This document shows, in pieces, positions 8,262 through 15,570 of a stretch of 20,760 nucleotides of DNA. A program made the position numbers and the translations under genes. The notes below the pieces were generated by a model. It saw only the letters and a list, made by a program, of their open reading frames with translations. It did no database searches and had not been told where the DNA came from. This DNA is from an uncultured Steroidobacter sp. (lineage in GTDB: Bacteria > Pseudomonadota > Gammaproteobacteria > Steroidobacterales > Steroidobacteraceae). Numbering within the stretch: position 1 is the stretch's first letter; each line of letters starts with the position of its first letter. The DNA lies in contig CAMLEO010000102.1 in the NCBI GenBank assembly GCA_946478975.1, positions 1 to 20,760 of the forward strand, in the 5' to 3' direction.

Positions 8262-8313
8262 CCAGATCCGCATCGAGAACGATCATTCTGCATAGCAGTT
8301 ACAGGCTTTCCCC

Positions 8314-9513
8314 ATGGATTTGAACTTCACGCCCGCAGAGCTGGCATTCCGCGACGAAGTGCGCCAGTTCATGCGCGATCAGCTGCCAAAAGACATTGCC
8401 GAGCGGGTCAAGAGCGGCCTCGCGCTGCATGCCGAGGACTACACCCGCTGGCAAAAGATTCTCTATGAGCGCGGCTGGGGAGCCCCCGGCTGGCCGAAAC
8501 AATTCGGCGGACCCGGCTGGGGTCCGGTCGAAATGCACATCTTCGACGAAGAGGCCGCGGCCGCCGGCGCACCGCGCACGATTCCGTTCGGTTTGAAGAT
8601 GGTCGCACCCGTGATCATGGCTTTTGGCTCCCCCGAGCAGCAGCAGCGGTTCTTGCCGCGCATCGTCAGCGCCGACGATTGGTGGTGCCAGGGCTATTCC
8701 GAGCCCGGCGCCGGTTCGGACCTCGCATCCCTGAAGACGCGCGCTGAACGGGACGGCGATCACTACATCGTGAACGGCCAGAAAACCTGGAACACGCTCG
8801 GCCAGTTCGCCAACTGGATCTTCTGCCTGGTGCGCACCGATCCGAACGCGCCGAAGCCGCAGCAGGGCATTTCGTTCCTGTTGATCGACATGAAAACGCC
8901 GGGCATCACCGTGCGTCCCATCATCACCATGGAAGGCGGGCACGAAGTAAACGAAGTCTGGTTCGAGAACGTGCGCGTGCCGGTCGAGAATCGGGTCGGC
9001 GAAGAAAACAAAGGCTGGACTTACGCGAAGTTCCTGCTCGGCCACGAGCGAACAAACATCGCGGGCGTTGGCGCTTCCAAGCGCGAGCTCGGTCGTCTGA
9101 AAGACATCGCTCGCAAGGAAATGAAGAACGGCAAGCCGTTGCTCGAAGATCCGTTGTTTGCTGCGCGCGTCGCCCAGGTCGAAATCGATTTGATGGCGCT
9201 GGAGATCACCAACCTGCGAGCGCTGTCCGCCGAATCGGAAAAACGCGCGCCGGGGCCCGAAGCTTCGATCCTGAAAATCAAAGGCACCGAGATTCAACAG
9301 GCGTTGAGCGAGCTGATGATGTACGCCGTCGGTCCGTACGCCCTGCCCTTCGAACGTAAATCCATCGACGAGGGCGATCTCGCCAGCGTCGCCGGGCCGG
9401 AATACGCGGCGCCGCTCGCTGCGACCTATTGCAACTATCGCAAGGTCAGCATCTACGGCGGCTCGAACGAAATTCAACGCAACATCATTGCCCAGATGAT
9501 CCTGGGCCTCTAA
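8314..9513 (+). CDS. Acyl-CoA dehydrogenase subunit (PimC-like large subunit type)
   Basis: This FAD-dependent acyl-CoA dehydrogenase family protein of 399 residues would introduce the alpha-beta double bond in an acyl-CoA and pass electrons to ETF. It shows the dehydrogenase signature QGYSEPGAGSDL (126-137), GQKTWNTLGQFANW, the fold region GHERTNIAGVG, and the C-terminal SIYGGSNEIQRNIIA (379-393). It lacks the FAD-contacting R-x-FG...Q motif in the C-terminal helical domain (KRELGRLKDIARKEMKNGK lies there). The next gene, 11 bp downstream, has that motif but lacks the EPxAGSD signature. Such complementary pairs are known for pimeloyl-CoA dehydrogenase PimC/PimD and for alpha2beta2 steroid side-chain dehydrogenases. 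I therefore infer one heteromeric enzyme. The substrate is uncertain: dicarboxyl-CoA, branched or sterol side-chain CoA are all possible. Confidence 0.9.
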   Translation: MDLNFTPAELAFRDEVRQFMRDQLPKDIAERVKSGLALHAEDYTRWQKILYERGWGAPGWPKQFGGPGWGPVEMHIFDEEAAAAGAPRTIPFGLKMVAPVIMAFGSPEQQQRFLPRIVSADDWWCQGYSEPGAGSDLASLKTRAERDGDHYIVNGQKTWNTLGQFANWIFCLVRTDPNAPKPQQGISFLLIDMKTPGITVRPIITMEGGHEVNEVWFENVRVPVENRVGEENKGWTYAKFLLGHERTNIAGVGASKRELGRLKDIARKEMKNGKPLLEDPLFAARVAQVEIDLMALEITNLRALSAESEKRAPGPEASILKIKGTEIQQALSELMMYAVGPYALPFERKSIDEGDLASVAGPEYAAPLAATYCNYRKVSIYGGSNEIQRNIIAQMILGL

Positions 9514-9524
9514 GAGTCAACGTC

Positions 9525-10655
9525 ATGGATTTCAATTTCAGCGAAGAACAGCAGCTGCTCGCCGATACGGTGCAGCGTTTCGTCCGCGACAATTATTCTT
9601 TCGAGGCCCGCCGCGAGATTCTCAAGAGCAAGCCGGGCTGGAGCCGCGAGACCTGGCAAGCGCTGGCCGGCCTGGGCCTGACGGCGCTCAATGTTCCAGA
9701 AGAGCACGGCGGCCTGGGCAGCGGCCCGGTCGAAACCATGCTGGTGATGAATGCCTTGGGCGAAGGCTTGCTGCTCGAACCGTTCCTGCCCGCCGCCGTA
9801 CTGACGCCCGTGTTGCTCACTCGGCTCGGCGATAAAACTTTGCTGCCGGATGTCGCATCAGGGGCCCGCATCATCATCGTCGCTCATCAAGAGCCGCAAG
9901 CACGCGGTGAGATCAACTCCGTGGCCGTGCGCGCGGAGAAAACATCCAACGGTTACGTGCTCGACGGTTTGAAGAGCGTGGTTCTCGGCGGCGGCGCAGC
10001 CGATGAGCTGCTCGTCACCGCTCGCACCAGTGGTCGCACTGGCGACACCGACGGCGTCTCCGTGTTTCGCGTCGACCCGAAAGCGAGCGGCGTGACTGTG
10101 AAGGACTACGGCACATTCGACGGCCAGCGCGCCGCCGACATCGCGCTGAAGAAAGTCACTGTGCCGAGCGAGAACCTGATCGGTGCCGAAGGCAAAGCCT
10201 TCGCGGCGATCGAAGCTGCCCACGAGCAGGCGATCAGCGCGCTGTGCGCTGAAGCCGTCGGGATCATGAAGGCGGTGAATGCGACGACGTTGGAATACAC
10301 CAAGAATCGCAAGCAGTTCGGACAACCGATAGGCCGCTTCCAGGTGCTCCAGCACCGCATGGCCGATATGTTCCTGAACAGCGAGCAGTCGCAATCGATG
10401 AGCTATCTCGCCGCGATCAAATGTCTCGACCCGGATGCGACTGAACGCCGCCGTGCGCTGTCAGCGGCGAAAGTGGTGATCGGCCAGGCGGGCCGGTTCA
10501 TCGGCCAGCAGGCTGTGCAGCTTCACGGCGGCATGGGCATGACGGACGAGCTGATGGTCAGCCATTACTTCAAGCGGCTCACCGCCATCGATCTGACGTT
10601 GGGCGATGCCGATTTCCATCTGCAACAGTTCGCTGCGGCCAGCAACGCCGCCTGA
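9525..10655 (+). CDS. Acyl-CoA dehydrogenase subunit (PimD-like small subunit type)
   Basis: This 376-residue acyl-CoA dehydrogenase family protein begins at the ATG at 9525 (AAGAG 9 nt upstream), which gives MDFNFSEEQQLLADTVQRFV, the standard family start. It has the C-terminal motif RKQFGQPIGRFQVLQHRMAD (262-281) that contacts FAD in the family, and QLHGGMGMTDELMVSHYFKR near the end. The usual TEPxAGSD substrate/FAD loop is replaced by HQEPQARGEINSV (121-133). It is the likely partner of the protein encoded at 8314-9513, in the same operon. Its stop codon is one base from the stop of the convergent gene, so no dedicated terminator fits between them. Confidence 0.9.
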   Translation: MDFNFSEEQQLLADTVQRFVRDNYSFEARREILKSKPGWSRETWQALAGLGLTALNVPEEHGGLGSGPVETMLVMNALGEGLLLEPFLPAAVLTPVLLTRLGDKTLLPDVASGARIIIVAHQEPQARGEINSVAVRAEKTSNGYVLDGLKSVVLGGGAADELLVTARTSGRTGDTDGVSVFRVDPKASGVTVKDYGTFDGQRAADIALKKVTVPSENLIGAEGKAFAAIEAAHEQAISALCAEAVGIMKAVNATTLEYTKNRKQFGQPIGRFQVLQHRMADMFLNSEQSQSMSYLAAIKCLDPDATERRRALSAAKVVIGQAGRFIGQQAVQLHGGMGMTDELMVSHYFKRLTAIDLTLGDADFHLQQFAAASNAA

Positions 10656-10656
10656 G

Positions 10657-11298
10657 CTACTTCAGCTTATAAATCAGCTTCTGGCCGCGCTCGGTCTTGG
10701 ACTCGAGCGCGAGCCACTCATCGCTCGGCGAGTACCAAAGATCGATCGATAGTTTCTGATTGGTACTCCGCAGCTCATATCGATGAGCTGCGGTCTTCAC
10801 GCCGCGCACGAGGATTGAGTCGGCGCCCGCATCGGTGATTTTCACTTCGACGTGCTCGCCATCCTGCGAGTTGAGCAGCCGGGTCTGTTTCAACATCGCC
10901 GGATTCCAGTACGCAAACGTCAGCACGCACTCGCCCAACGTCTTGGCGCCATTGCGCGTCTTCACGACCGTTGACGCGCCCTGCCGCTGCACCTCGACCT
11001 GATATTTATCGCCGTTGTCGTCGGTCTTGGAGCTGAGCTGGGTGAGGCAATCGCCCTGCCAGTGCTCGACGTCGCGATGGTCGTAGGTATACGCAGTCAC
11101 GAACAGAATTTTCACCGCCATGCGCGCCTGGCTGATCAGCTGACGCGCGCCGCCGCCCTCATCGAGCAGCTCGAAGCGGTGCGTGCCGATCTCCTTGTCG
11201 TCGAGGAACACGCGAAAGTCCCAGGTGTCGTTGGCCAGCGCCGCGCCCGACACGGTACTCAGCAGCGTGACCAGGAGACTCGTTCGAAGATGTTTCAT
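10657..11298 (-). CDS. Exported DUF6134-like protein
   Basis: From the ATG at 11298 the protein has 213 residues. It starts with a signal peptide (MKHLRTSLLVTLLSTVSGAA, cleavage likely after ALA, before NDTW), then a beta-rich domain. Notable segments are WDFRVFLDDKEIGTHRFELL, ILFVTAYTYDHRDVEHWQGDC, SSKTDDNGDKYQV and FAYWNPAMLKQTRLLNSQDG. The pattern matches, from memory, the DUF6134 family of periplasmic or secreted proteins with no known function. The assignment needs a profile search. AGGGA sits 3 nt before this ATG. An ATG 12 nt further upstream (11310) is an alternative that only lengthens the signal peptide. It is tail-to-tail with the dehydrogenase operon (1 bp apart) and divergent from the diguanylate cyclase. 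Confidence 0.75.
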   Translation of the reverse strand: MKHLRTSLLVTLLSTVSGAALANDTWDFRVFLDDKEIGTHRFELLDEGGGARQLISQARMAVKILFVTAYTYDHRDVEHWQGDCLTQLSSKTDDNGDKYQVEVQRQGASTVVKTRNGAKTLGECVLTFAYWNPAMLKQTRLLNSQDGEHVEVKITDAGADSILVRGVKTAAHRYELRSTNQKLSIDLWYSPSDEWLALESKTERGQKLIYKLK

Positions 11299-11517
11299 GA
11301 ATCCCTGCATAGCCACACCGTGTTCGCGGCAGCCGCGACTTCGGATGTTCATGCAGCGACTGTCGCATTCACGCTTCAGGCAATCGCCCGACAACCGCAA
11401 TTGCGTCAATTCGATGCCGATTGCCCTATCGGGCCGCGGCGGAGAAGCGGCAGCATGTTAGGATGCGCGCCGTTCGACGTTCGCCAGGGCGTCAAGAACA
11501 ATAGTGGGGAGGCGATC

Positions 11518-13227
11518 GTGCGTGAGTGGTGGGCCGTGTGGCTGTGTGCTCTCGGCGCCTGCTTGCTCGCCCTTGCCGCCGCGGCTGAGCCCGCGGCAGC
11601 GGCGACGATCGGCGGTTCTACGTTCGAAATCCAGATGCTGGATCCCGCCGCGCCCGCTCCATCCGCCGATCAAGTCACCAGCGGCGCGCTCGATGCGAGC
11701 TTCATTCCCTACGATTTCAAGGCCGCGCGCAAACAGAACGGTCCGTTCTGGCTGCGCCTCCGCGCTGAAGAAAACTCCACGCCGGGCGCCGTCCCCACGC
11801 TGAACATCAGCAAGGGGCGGCAAATGCAGGTGCAGGCATTCGTCGTCGAAGAGGGGCGCGCGGAGCCACTGAGAATTGCCACCTACCTGCCCGGCTTCCG
11901 CGGCATGCACCAGATCGTGTTCGCACTGCCGGATCGGCTCGCCACCGGCCAGCTGTTGTATGTTCAAGTGGATGCGCAAGGCAACGGCTGGGAAGGCCTG
12001 TCGTTCGCGGCGTCCACGCTGGAGCAAACACTCGCGACCGGCGCCGAGCACGCGCGAATGATTGCGCTCTCTTTTGGGGCACTGATGGCGATGGCGATGT
12101 CGTCATTGCTGATCTGGCTCGTGCTCTCGGACCGCCTGCTGCTGATGTACGCGAGCTTGTTCTCCCTGCAGGCGCTGTACATCGCCTACCTCTCGGGCCA
12201 GGGGTTCGAATGGCCGCTGCTCTCGTACGGCTTGCCGGTGCTGTCGTACACCTGGAATGTGACAGCGGCGTTAAGCGGCGCGGCCGCGTGTTTATTCGTC
12301 CGCGAGATCGCCGAGCTGCGTTTGTATTCGCCGCGCGTCCATCGGGTTTTCGGGTGGCTGGCCGCCAGCTTCGTGGTGCTCGCATTTGCCAACCTGGCTC
12401 AGCATGTCGGCATGGGCGCCGTGGTCGCGGCAATCGGCAACCTGGTGTTCCTGGGCTCCGCGATCTTCACGCTGGTGGTCTCTTTCCTCGCCTGGAAGCG
12501 AGACAACCGCGCGGCGGGCTGGTTTTTGATCGCGTGGGGATTGCTCGAAGGCTTCACCATCGCGACCGCGATTCGCCTGCTGGTGACCGATCCTGAAGGT
12601 GCCGAGGGGCTGCTCTATTACGGACTGCCGCTGTCGATGGTCGCGGCTTCAGTGCTGATCGCCCTGGGCGTCGCCGATCGCCTGCGCGACCAGCGACTGG
12701 CGCTCTCGGACGCCGAGAAGCGCGCGCAGACCGATCCGCTGACCGGTGTTCTGAACCGTCGCTCGCTGGTCGAGCGCCTGGAAGCCGCCTGCCTGCGCGC
12801 CCGCGCTCGCGGGCTGCCGATCGCGCTGCTGTTCATCGACCTGGATCACTTCAAGGAGATCAACGACTCCTACGGACACCAGGCCGGCGATGCCTGCCTG
12901 CGCGCCATCATCGACCCGATTCACGCCGAACTGCGCCAGTCCGATGTCATCGGGCGCTACGGCGGCGAGGAGTTCGTGGTGATTCTGAGCAGCGCCGATG
13001 TGTCCGCGGCCCAGCCGATCGCCGAGCGCATCCGGAACCGAGTGGCCGAGGTGCGCGTCGAAGGATTCGGCGAACCGATCCGCCTTACCTGCAGCATCGG
13101 GGTCGCTACGAGCGATACTCTCGGCGTTTGGGGCGAACACCTCATCGCGCTTGCGGACGCGGCGGTTTACGATGCCAAAAGATCAGGTCGGAACCGCGTA
13201 CAAATCGCGGGGCCGGTCACGGTTTGA
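11518..13227 (+). CDS. Membrane diguanylate cyclase with 7TMR-DISM sensor region
   Basis: This enzyme makes cyclic di-GMP from two GTP at the inner membrane in response to a periplasmic signal. From the GTG at 11518 (GGGGAGG 5 nt upstream, the best ribosome site nearby) the protein has 569 residues. It carries a signal peptide (1-29), a periplasmic beta-rich 7TMR-DISM-like domain (about 30-178), about seven membrane helices (181-400) and a GGDEF domain (410-565). TDPLTGVLNRRSL, FIDLDHFKEINDSYGH and RYGGEEFVV (GGEEF 482-486) are intact. RQSD (473-476) sits five residues before GGEEF and is the product-binding I-site, so feedback inhibition is likely. In-frame ATGs further upstream, such as 11455, lack a good ribosome site. 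The ligand is unknown. A link with the polysaccharide operon in the window is possible, because c-di-GMP often controls exopolysaccharide, but it is only inference. Confidence 0.93.
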   Translation: MREWWAVWLCALGACLLALAAAAEPAAAATIGGSTFEIQMLDPAAPAPSADQVTSGALDASFIPYDFKAARKQNGPFWLRLRAEENSTPGAVPTLNISKGRQMQVQAFVVEEGRAEPLRIATYLPGFRGMHQIVFALPDRLATGQLLYVQVDAQGNGWEGLSFAASTLEQTLATGAEHARMIALSFGALMAMAMSSLLIWLVLSDRLLLMYASLFSLQALYIAYLSGQGFEWPLLSYGLPVLSYTWNVTAALSGAAACLFVREIAELRLYSPRVHRVFGWLAASFVVLAFANLAQHVGMGAVVAAIGNLVFLGSAIFTLVVSFLAWKRDNRAAGWFLIAWGLLEGFTIATAIRLLVTDPEGAEGLLYYGLPLSMVAASVLIALGVADRLRDQRLALSDAEKRAQTDPLTGVLNRRSLVERLEAACLRARARGLPIALLFIDLDHFKEINDSYGHQAGDACLRAIIDPIHAELRQSDVIGRYGGEEFVVILSSADVSAAQPIAERIRNRVAEVRVEGFGEPIRLTCSIGVATSDTLGVWGEHLIALADAAVYDAKRSGRNRVQIAGPVTV

Positions 13228-13564
13228 GGAAATCGCTCGTCGCGTGCCTTGTCGAACGGATTGCCCGCCCCCATCGTCCACCGTCCATGGAGCTGGCCGT
13301 AGTTTTTTCGCCTAAGCCTTGGATTTTGCAGAGCCCGACACCATCTTCAGCCGCCGCGCCCGAGCCCGTCGGCAAATCCGGAAGGTCCCGAACTCGCGAA
13401 TTGAAGTGCCATCGAAGGCCGATTCCGGCCAGATTCTGCGCAAAACCCGCGTAATCGGCCGTCCGCACAGCCCCTTTTTGGCATACAATCCGCGCCCCGA
13501 AAATTCCGCGCCGCCATTGGCCAGCAACGTTTTGTCAACCCGTAACCAACCCCAGGAAGTGAAT
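13228..13564. other. 337-bp intergenic region
   Basis: I see no convincing gene here on either strand. A T6 run at 13303-13308 has no good stem before it, so it is not called a terminator. Near the right end a promoter-like TACAAT lies at 13484-13489. The plus-strand frame of the coiled-coil gene stays open through most of this stretch, but its translation is Arg/Pro-rich and unlike the protein that follows. It is treated as non-coding. Confidence 0.5.
13484..13489 (+). promoter_or_regulatory. Putative -10 element of the coiled-coil protein gene
   Basis: TACAAT matches TATAAT in 5 of 6 positions and lies about 75 bp before the GTG start. The best -35 candidate at 16-18 bp spacing (TCCGCA) matches in only 3 positions, so the promoter may depend on an activator. 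Confidence 0.4.
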
Positions 13565-14317
13565 GTGGAACAAGCGCAACTTGAGCTGCAGTTGAAAGTT
13601 TGGAAAGAGCTTGCGATCAGCAAGCAGGTTTTGATGCGGTCTGCGACCGATGCTTTGAAGTTGGATCCCAACTGCTCTCAGGAAGAACTCAAGGTCGCGC
13701 TTGACGCAGTCATCAAGAAGATCGCTGAGGCCGACTCCAGCGTCGCCGTCGCGCGCGCCGAGGCCAAGCAGGCGATCACCGAGATGGAAAAGAAGCTGAC
13801 CGCGGCCGAGAAGGCCCGCACGGTCGCTGAAACCGCCGCCGAGGAGATCCGCGTCGCGCAGGCGAATGCGTCCCGCCAGATCGAGATCGAGCGGGCGAAC
13901 TTCTCCAAAGAAATGCAGCAGATGAAGAGCTTCGTGGCCGAAAAAGACAAGGCCATGAAAGCGATCAACGCTGCGCTGGCGGACACGCCGGAGAACGTGG
14001 TCAAGAAGCTCAAGGCGCTGCGCAAAGAGAAGCAGGACGAGGCCGATGGCCGCCGCCAGGCCGAAGCCAACATGGCGACGCTGCGCAAAGAAAAGCAGCA
14101 GACCGACGAGCAGCTGACCAAGGCGAACGAAAAGAACGCCAAGCTGGTCACCGCGTACACCGACACGCATGCACTCGCCACCAAGCTGCACGAGCAGTTG
14201 AAGCCGCTGCTGACGGACGAGAAAGAGCTGCCGGCGCTGCCCGAACTCGACAAGAGCCTCACCGAGGAAGCGTCGAGCGAAGCGCAAGGCAAGAATCAGA
14301 ATAAGGCCAAGAAGTAA
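13565..14317 (+). CDS. Unassigned Lys/Glu-rich coiled-coil protein
   Basis: From the GTG at 13565 (AGGA 7 nt upstream) this is a 250-residue soluble protein without signal peptide or membrane segment. Residues about 1-60 form a helical head (MEQAQLELQLKVWKELAISK, then DALKLDPNCSQEELKVALDA). A long coiled coil, rich in Lys, Glu, Ala and Gln, follows to about residue 215 (EAKQAITEMEKKLTAAEKAR, RKEKQQTDEQLTKANEKNAK), then an acidic, Pro-containing tail ending KNQNKAKK. I do not recognise the family. It could be a structural, scaffold or nucleoid-type protein, but nothing in the context decides this. The coding run is clean, and the codon pattern fits its neighbours, so the gene is real. An in-frame GTG two codons upstream (13559) is an alternative start. 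Confidence 0.8.
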   Translation: MEQAQLELQLKVWKELAISKQVLMRSATDALKLDPNCSQEELKVALDAVIKKIAEADSSVAVARAEAKQAITEMEKKLTAAEKARTVAETAAEEIRVAQANASRQIEIERANFSKEMQQMKSFVAEKDKAMKAINAALADTPENVVKKLKALRKEKQDEADGRRQAEANMATLRKEKQQTDEQLTKANEKNAKLVTAYTDTHALATKLHEQLKPLLTDEKELPALPELDKSLTEEASSEAQGKNQNKAKK

Positions 14318-14322
14318 TTCGA

Positions 14323-14344
14323 GCGGCCGGATCACCACGGCCGC
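14323..14344 (+). terminator. GC-rich hairpin just after the coiled-coil gene
   Basis: GCGGCCG (14323-14329) pairs perfectly with CGGCCGC (14338-14344) around an 8-nt loop, starting 6 bp after the stop codon. No T-tract follows, so it would stop transcription poorly alone. It may protect the 3' end or mark a Rho-dependent end. Confidence 0.35.
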
Positions 14345-14470
14345 GCAATCGTTACGTCGTTACGCGCCATTCCGCCCCGGAGTGGCGCGCCGCATTCCCG
14401 CCTCCAGTGCTGCGTGCACGCCACATTGTTTCATTACATAGGTTGTCGCAAACGTTCGACGAATCTGCGA

Positions 14471-14498
14471 TTGTAAAAACGGGTCGGAAAGGCATAAG
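14471..14498 (+). promoter_or_regulatory. Putative promoter of the 93-residue protein gene
   Basis: TTGTAA (14471-14476, 4/6) and CATAAG (14493-14498, 4/6) are 16 bp apart, leaving a leader of about 35 nt before the ATG at 14540. This local AT-rich stretch stands out in a GC-rich region. A nearby tandem GTTACG-tc-GTTACG (14351-14364) has no assigned role. Confidence 0.35.
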
Positions 14499-14526
14499 GT
14501 CTCTAGCCGCCCAAAGCGATTCCCCC

Positions 14527-14534
14527 AAGGAGGT
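14527..14534 (+). promoter_or_regulatory. Perfect Shine-Dalgarno sequence
   Basis: AAGGAGGT is a full complement of the 16S rRNA tail, 5 nt before the ATG at 14540. It is the strongest ribosome site in the window. It fixes the start of the 93-residue protein and suggests high translation. Confidence 0.85.
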
Positions 14535-14539
14535 TCACC

Positions 14540-14821
14540 ATGTATGCGACTGTCATCCCTGCGGGAACACTGACGATTCGCGCCTCCAGCGATCGCAGCG
14601 CCGGCTGCGAGCTGTGGCTCAACGATGACTTCGTGGGTGAGTTCCCCTCCGCCGCCGCGGCTGCGCAAAGCGTGAGCCGGCATCGCAGCGGCTGCGACTT
14701 GATCGACGAAGCTCAAGCGCAGGTCCCCGACACCATCGACGCGTGGCAATGGATCAGCGTCTCGGCGCAGACCGCGACCGATCAACCGATGTTTTTGATG
14801 GGCTCCACCGAGACACTCTGA
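14540..14821 (+). CDS. Unassigned 93-residue protein, strongly translated
   Basis: This is a small soluble protein beginning MYATVIPAGTLTIRASSDRS. It has a beta-rich first half (CELWLNDDFVGEFPSAAAAA) and a helical second part (QSVSRHRSGCDLIDEAQAQV, then PDTIDAWQWISV). There is no signal peptide or membrane helix. Two cysteines, in AGCELW and SGCDLID, are present. I do not recognise the family. The layout of a short strand pair, an 'AAAAAQSVSRH' helix and a W-containing end resembles small stand-alone domains of unknown function. A perfect Shine-Dalgarno site and its own promoter-like region support it as a real gene. Its last 40 bp overlap the 3' end of the convergent AAC(3)-like gene. Confidence 0.8.
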   Translation: MYATVIPAGTLTIRASSDRSAGCELWLNDDFVGEFPSAAAAAQSVSRHRSGCDLIDEAQAQVPDTIDAWQWISVSAQTATDQPMFLMGSTETL

Positions 14822-15570
14822 CGCGCTTCGATACACTCGGCACATCCCGCCTCCGGCGGATGCAAAAATAACAGCGGATCCGCGACCAGGCGCTCTACGG
14901 CAAGAGCGACGATGTCGCGAGAATCCGCGAGCCGGGCCAGGCCGCGACCGACCCGCCCCTCCGCTTGTCGACCAACACCTCGCAACCACTCGTCCGCCAG
15001 CACGAATCGCTGGCAGCAGTGATTGTTTTCGCCATAGCGCAGCTGCACGCGACGTCCCTGCTCCAGGACGGTGATGTACGACTCCGTTCGATACGGCACC
15101 GAGGCAATCAACTCTGCGAGATGCAGTGTGGTGTTGGCATCGTGACCGACGCCGAGCAATAGCACCTGACCGTTCAAGTCGTGCACGCGCCCGACGGGAC
15201 TTGCAGGAATGTGAGGCGGCAGCGGCAACGGGTCCGCCGTCACCACCTCTGCATGCGGCCCGGCGCCGGCGAATGCATGGAAATGATCGCTCCGGCGCAC
15301 GCCTGGCATGCGCCAGAACGTTTGCGCGACCACACCGAGATCGTCGGCCGAGGGCGTGGTGAGAGGATCGAACGGCTCGTCATCGAGCGCCGACCACGAC
15401 GGCATTACCAGAGTGCCTTCTGGGCCGAGCGCATCGCGAAGTGCGGCGATCAAACCTTCAGGCCCACCTTCGATCGGGCGCACGGCGCGGAAGGACGTAT
15501 GCACGAGCAATACGCCGCCGCGCCGAACGCCGAGATCTCGCAGCTGCGAGCTGACTTCAGCCGGGTTCAC
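14782..15570 (-). CDS. AAC(3)-family (Antibiotic_NAT) acetyltransferase
   Basis: The 262-residue protein belongs to the aminoglycoside 3-N-acetyltransferase family, which transfers acetyl from acetyl-CoA to an amine. Family landmarks are VLLVHTSFRAVRPIEGGPEG (20-39), GTLVMPSWS (52-60), FWRMPGVRRSDH (85-96), SPVGRV, and LLLGVGHDANTTLHLAE (137-153), which holds the conserved histidine. The usual RSxHPxxS reads RSDHFHAF. The usual histidine of the HxLxxPxGxxSP region appears replaced (TADPLPLPPHIPASP). Antibiotic modification is therefore not assured, and chromosomal homologues with other substrates are known. The GTG start at 15570 overlaps the TGA of the AHSA1 gene as GTGA, so translation is coupled. 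The start agrees with the family N-terminus. No mobile-element context is present. Confidence 0.88.
   Translation of the reverse strand: MNPAEVSSQLRDLGVRRGGVLLVHTSFRAVRPIEGGPEGLIAALRDALGPEGTLVMPSWSALDDEPFDPLTTPSADDLGVVAQTFWRMPGVRRSDHFHAFAGAGPHAEVVTADPLPLPPHIPASPVGRVHDLNGQVLLLGVGHDANTTLHLAELIASVPYRTESYITVLEQGRRVQLRYGENNHCCQRFVLADEWLRGVGRQAEGRVGRGLARLADSRDIVALAVERLVADPLLFLHPPEAGCAECIEARQSVSVEPIKNIG

Noticed and set aside
6454..8295. 613-codon plus-strand open frame opposite the acyl-CoA ligase
   Set aside because: It is the longest non-family frame in the window, but its composition is the reverse-complement shadow of the ligase, and all ANL motifs are on the other strand.
8299..9477. 392-codon minus-strand frame opposite the first dehydrogenase
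   Set aside because: It is a mirror of the dehydrogenase coding sequence, and the conserved motifs are on the plus strand.
13303..13308. T6 run after the diguanylate cyclase gene as a terminator
   Set aside because: No stable stem lies directly before it.
13535..14338. Minus-strand Leu/Arg-rich frames opposite the coiled-coil gene
   Set aside because: The Leu-rich and Ser-rich translations are what the reverse complement of a Lys/Glu/Ala-rich coiled coil gives. No ribosome site was found.
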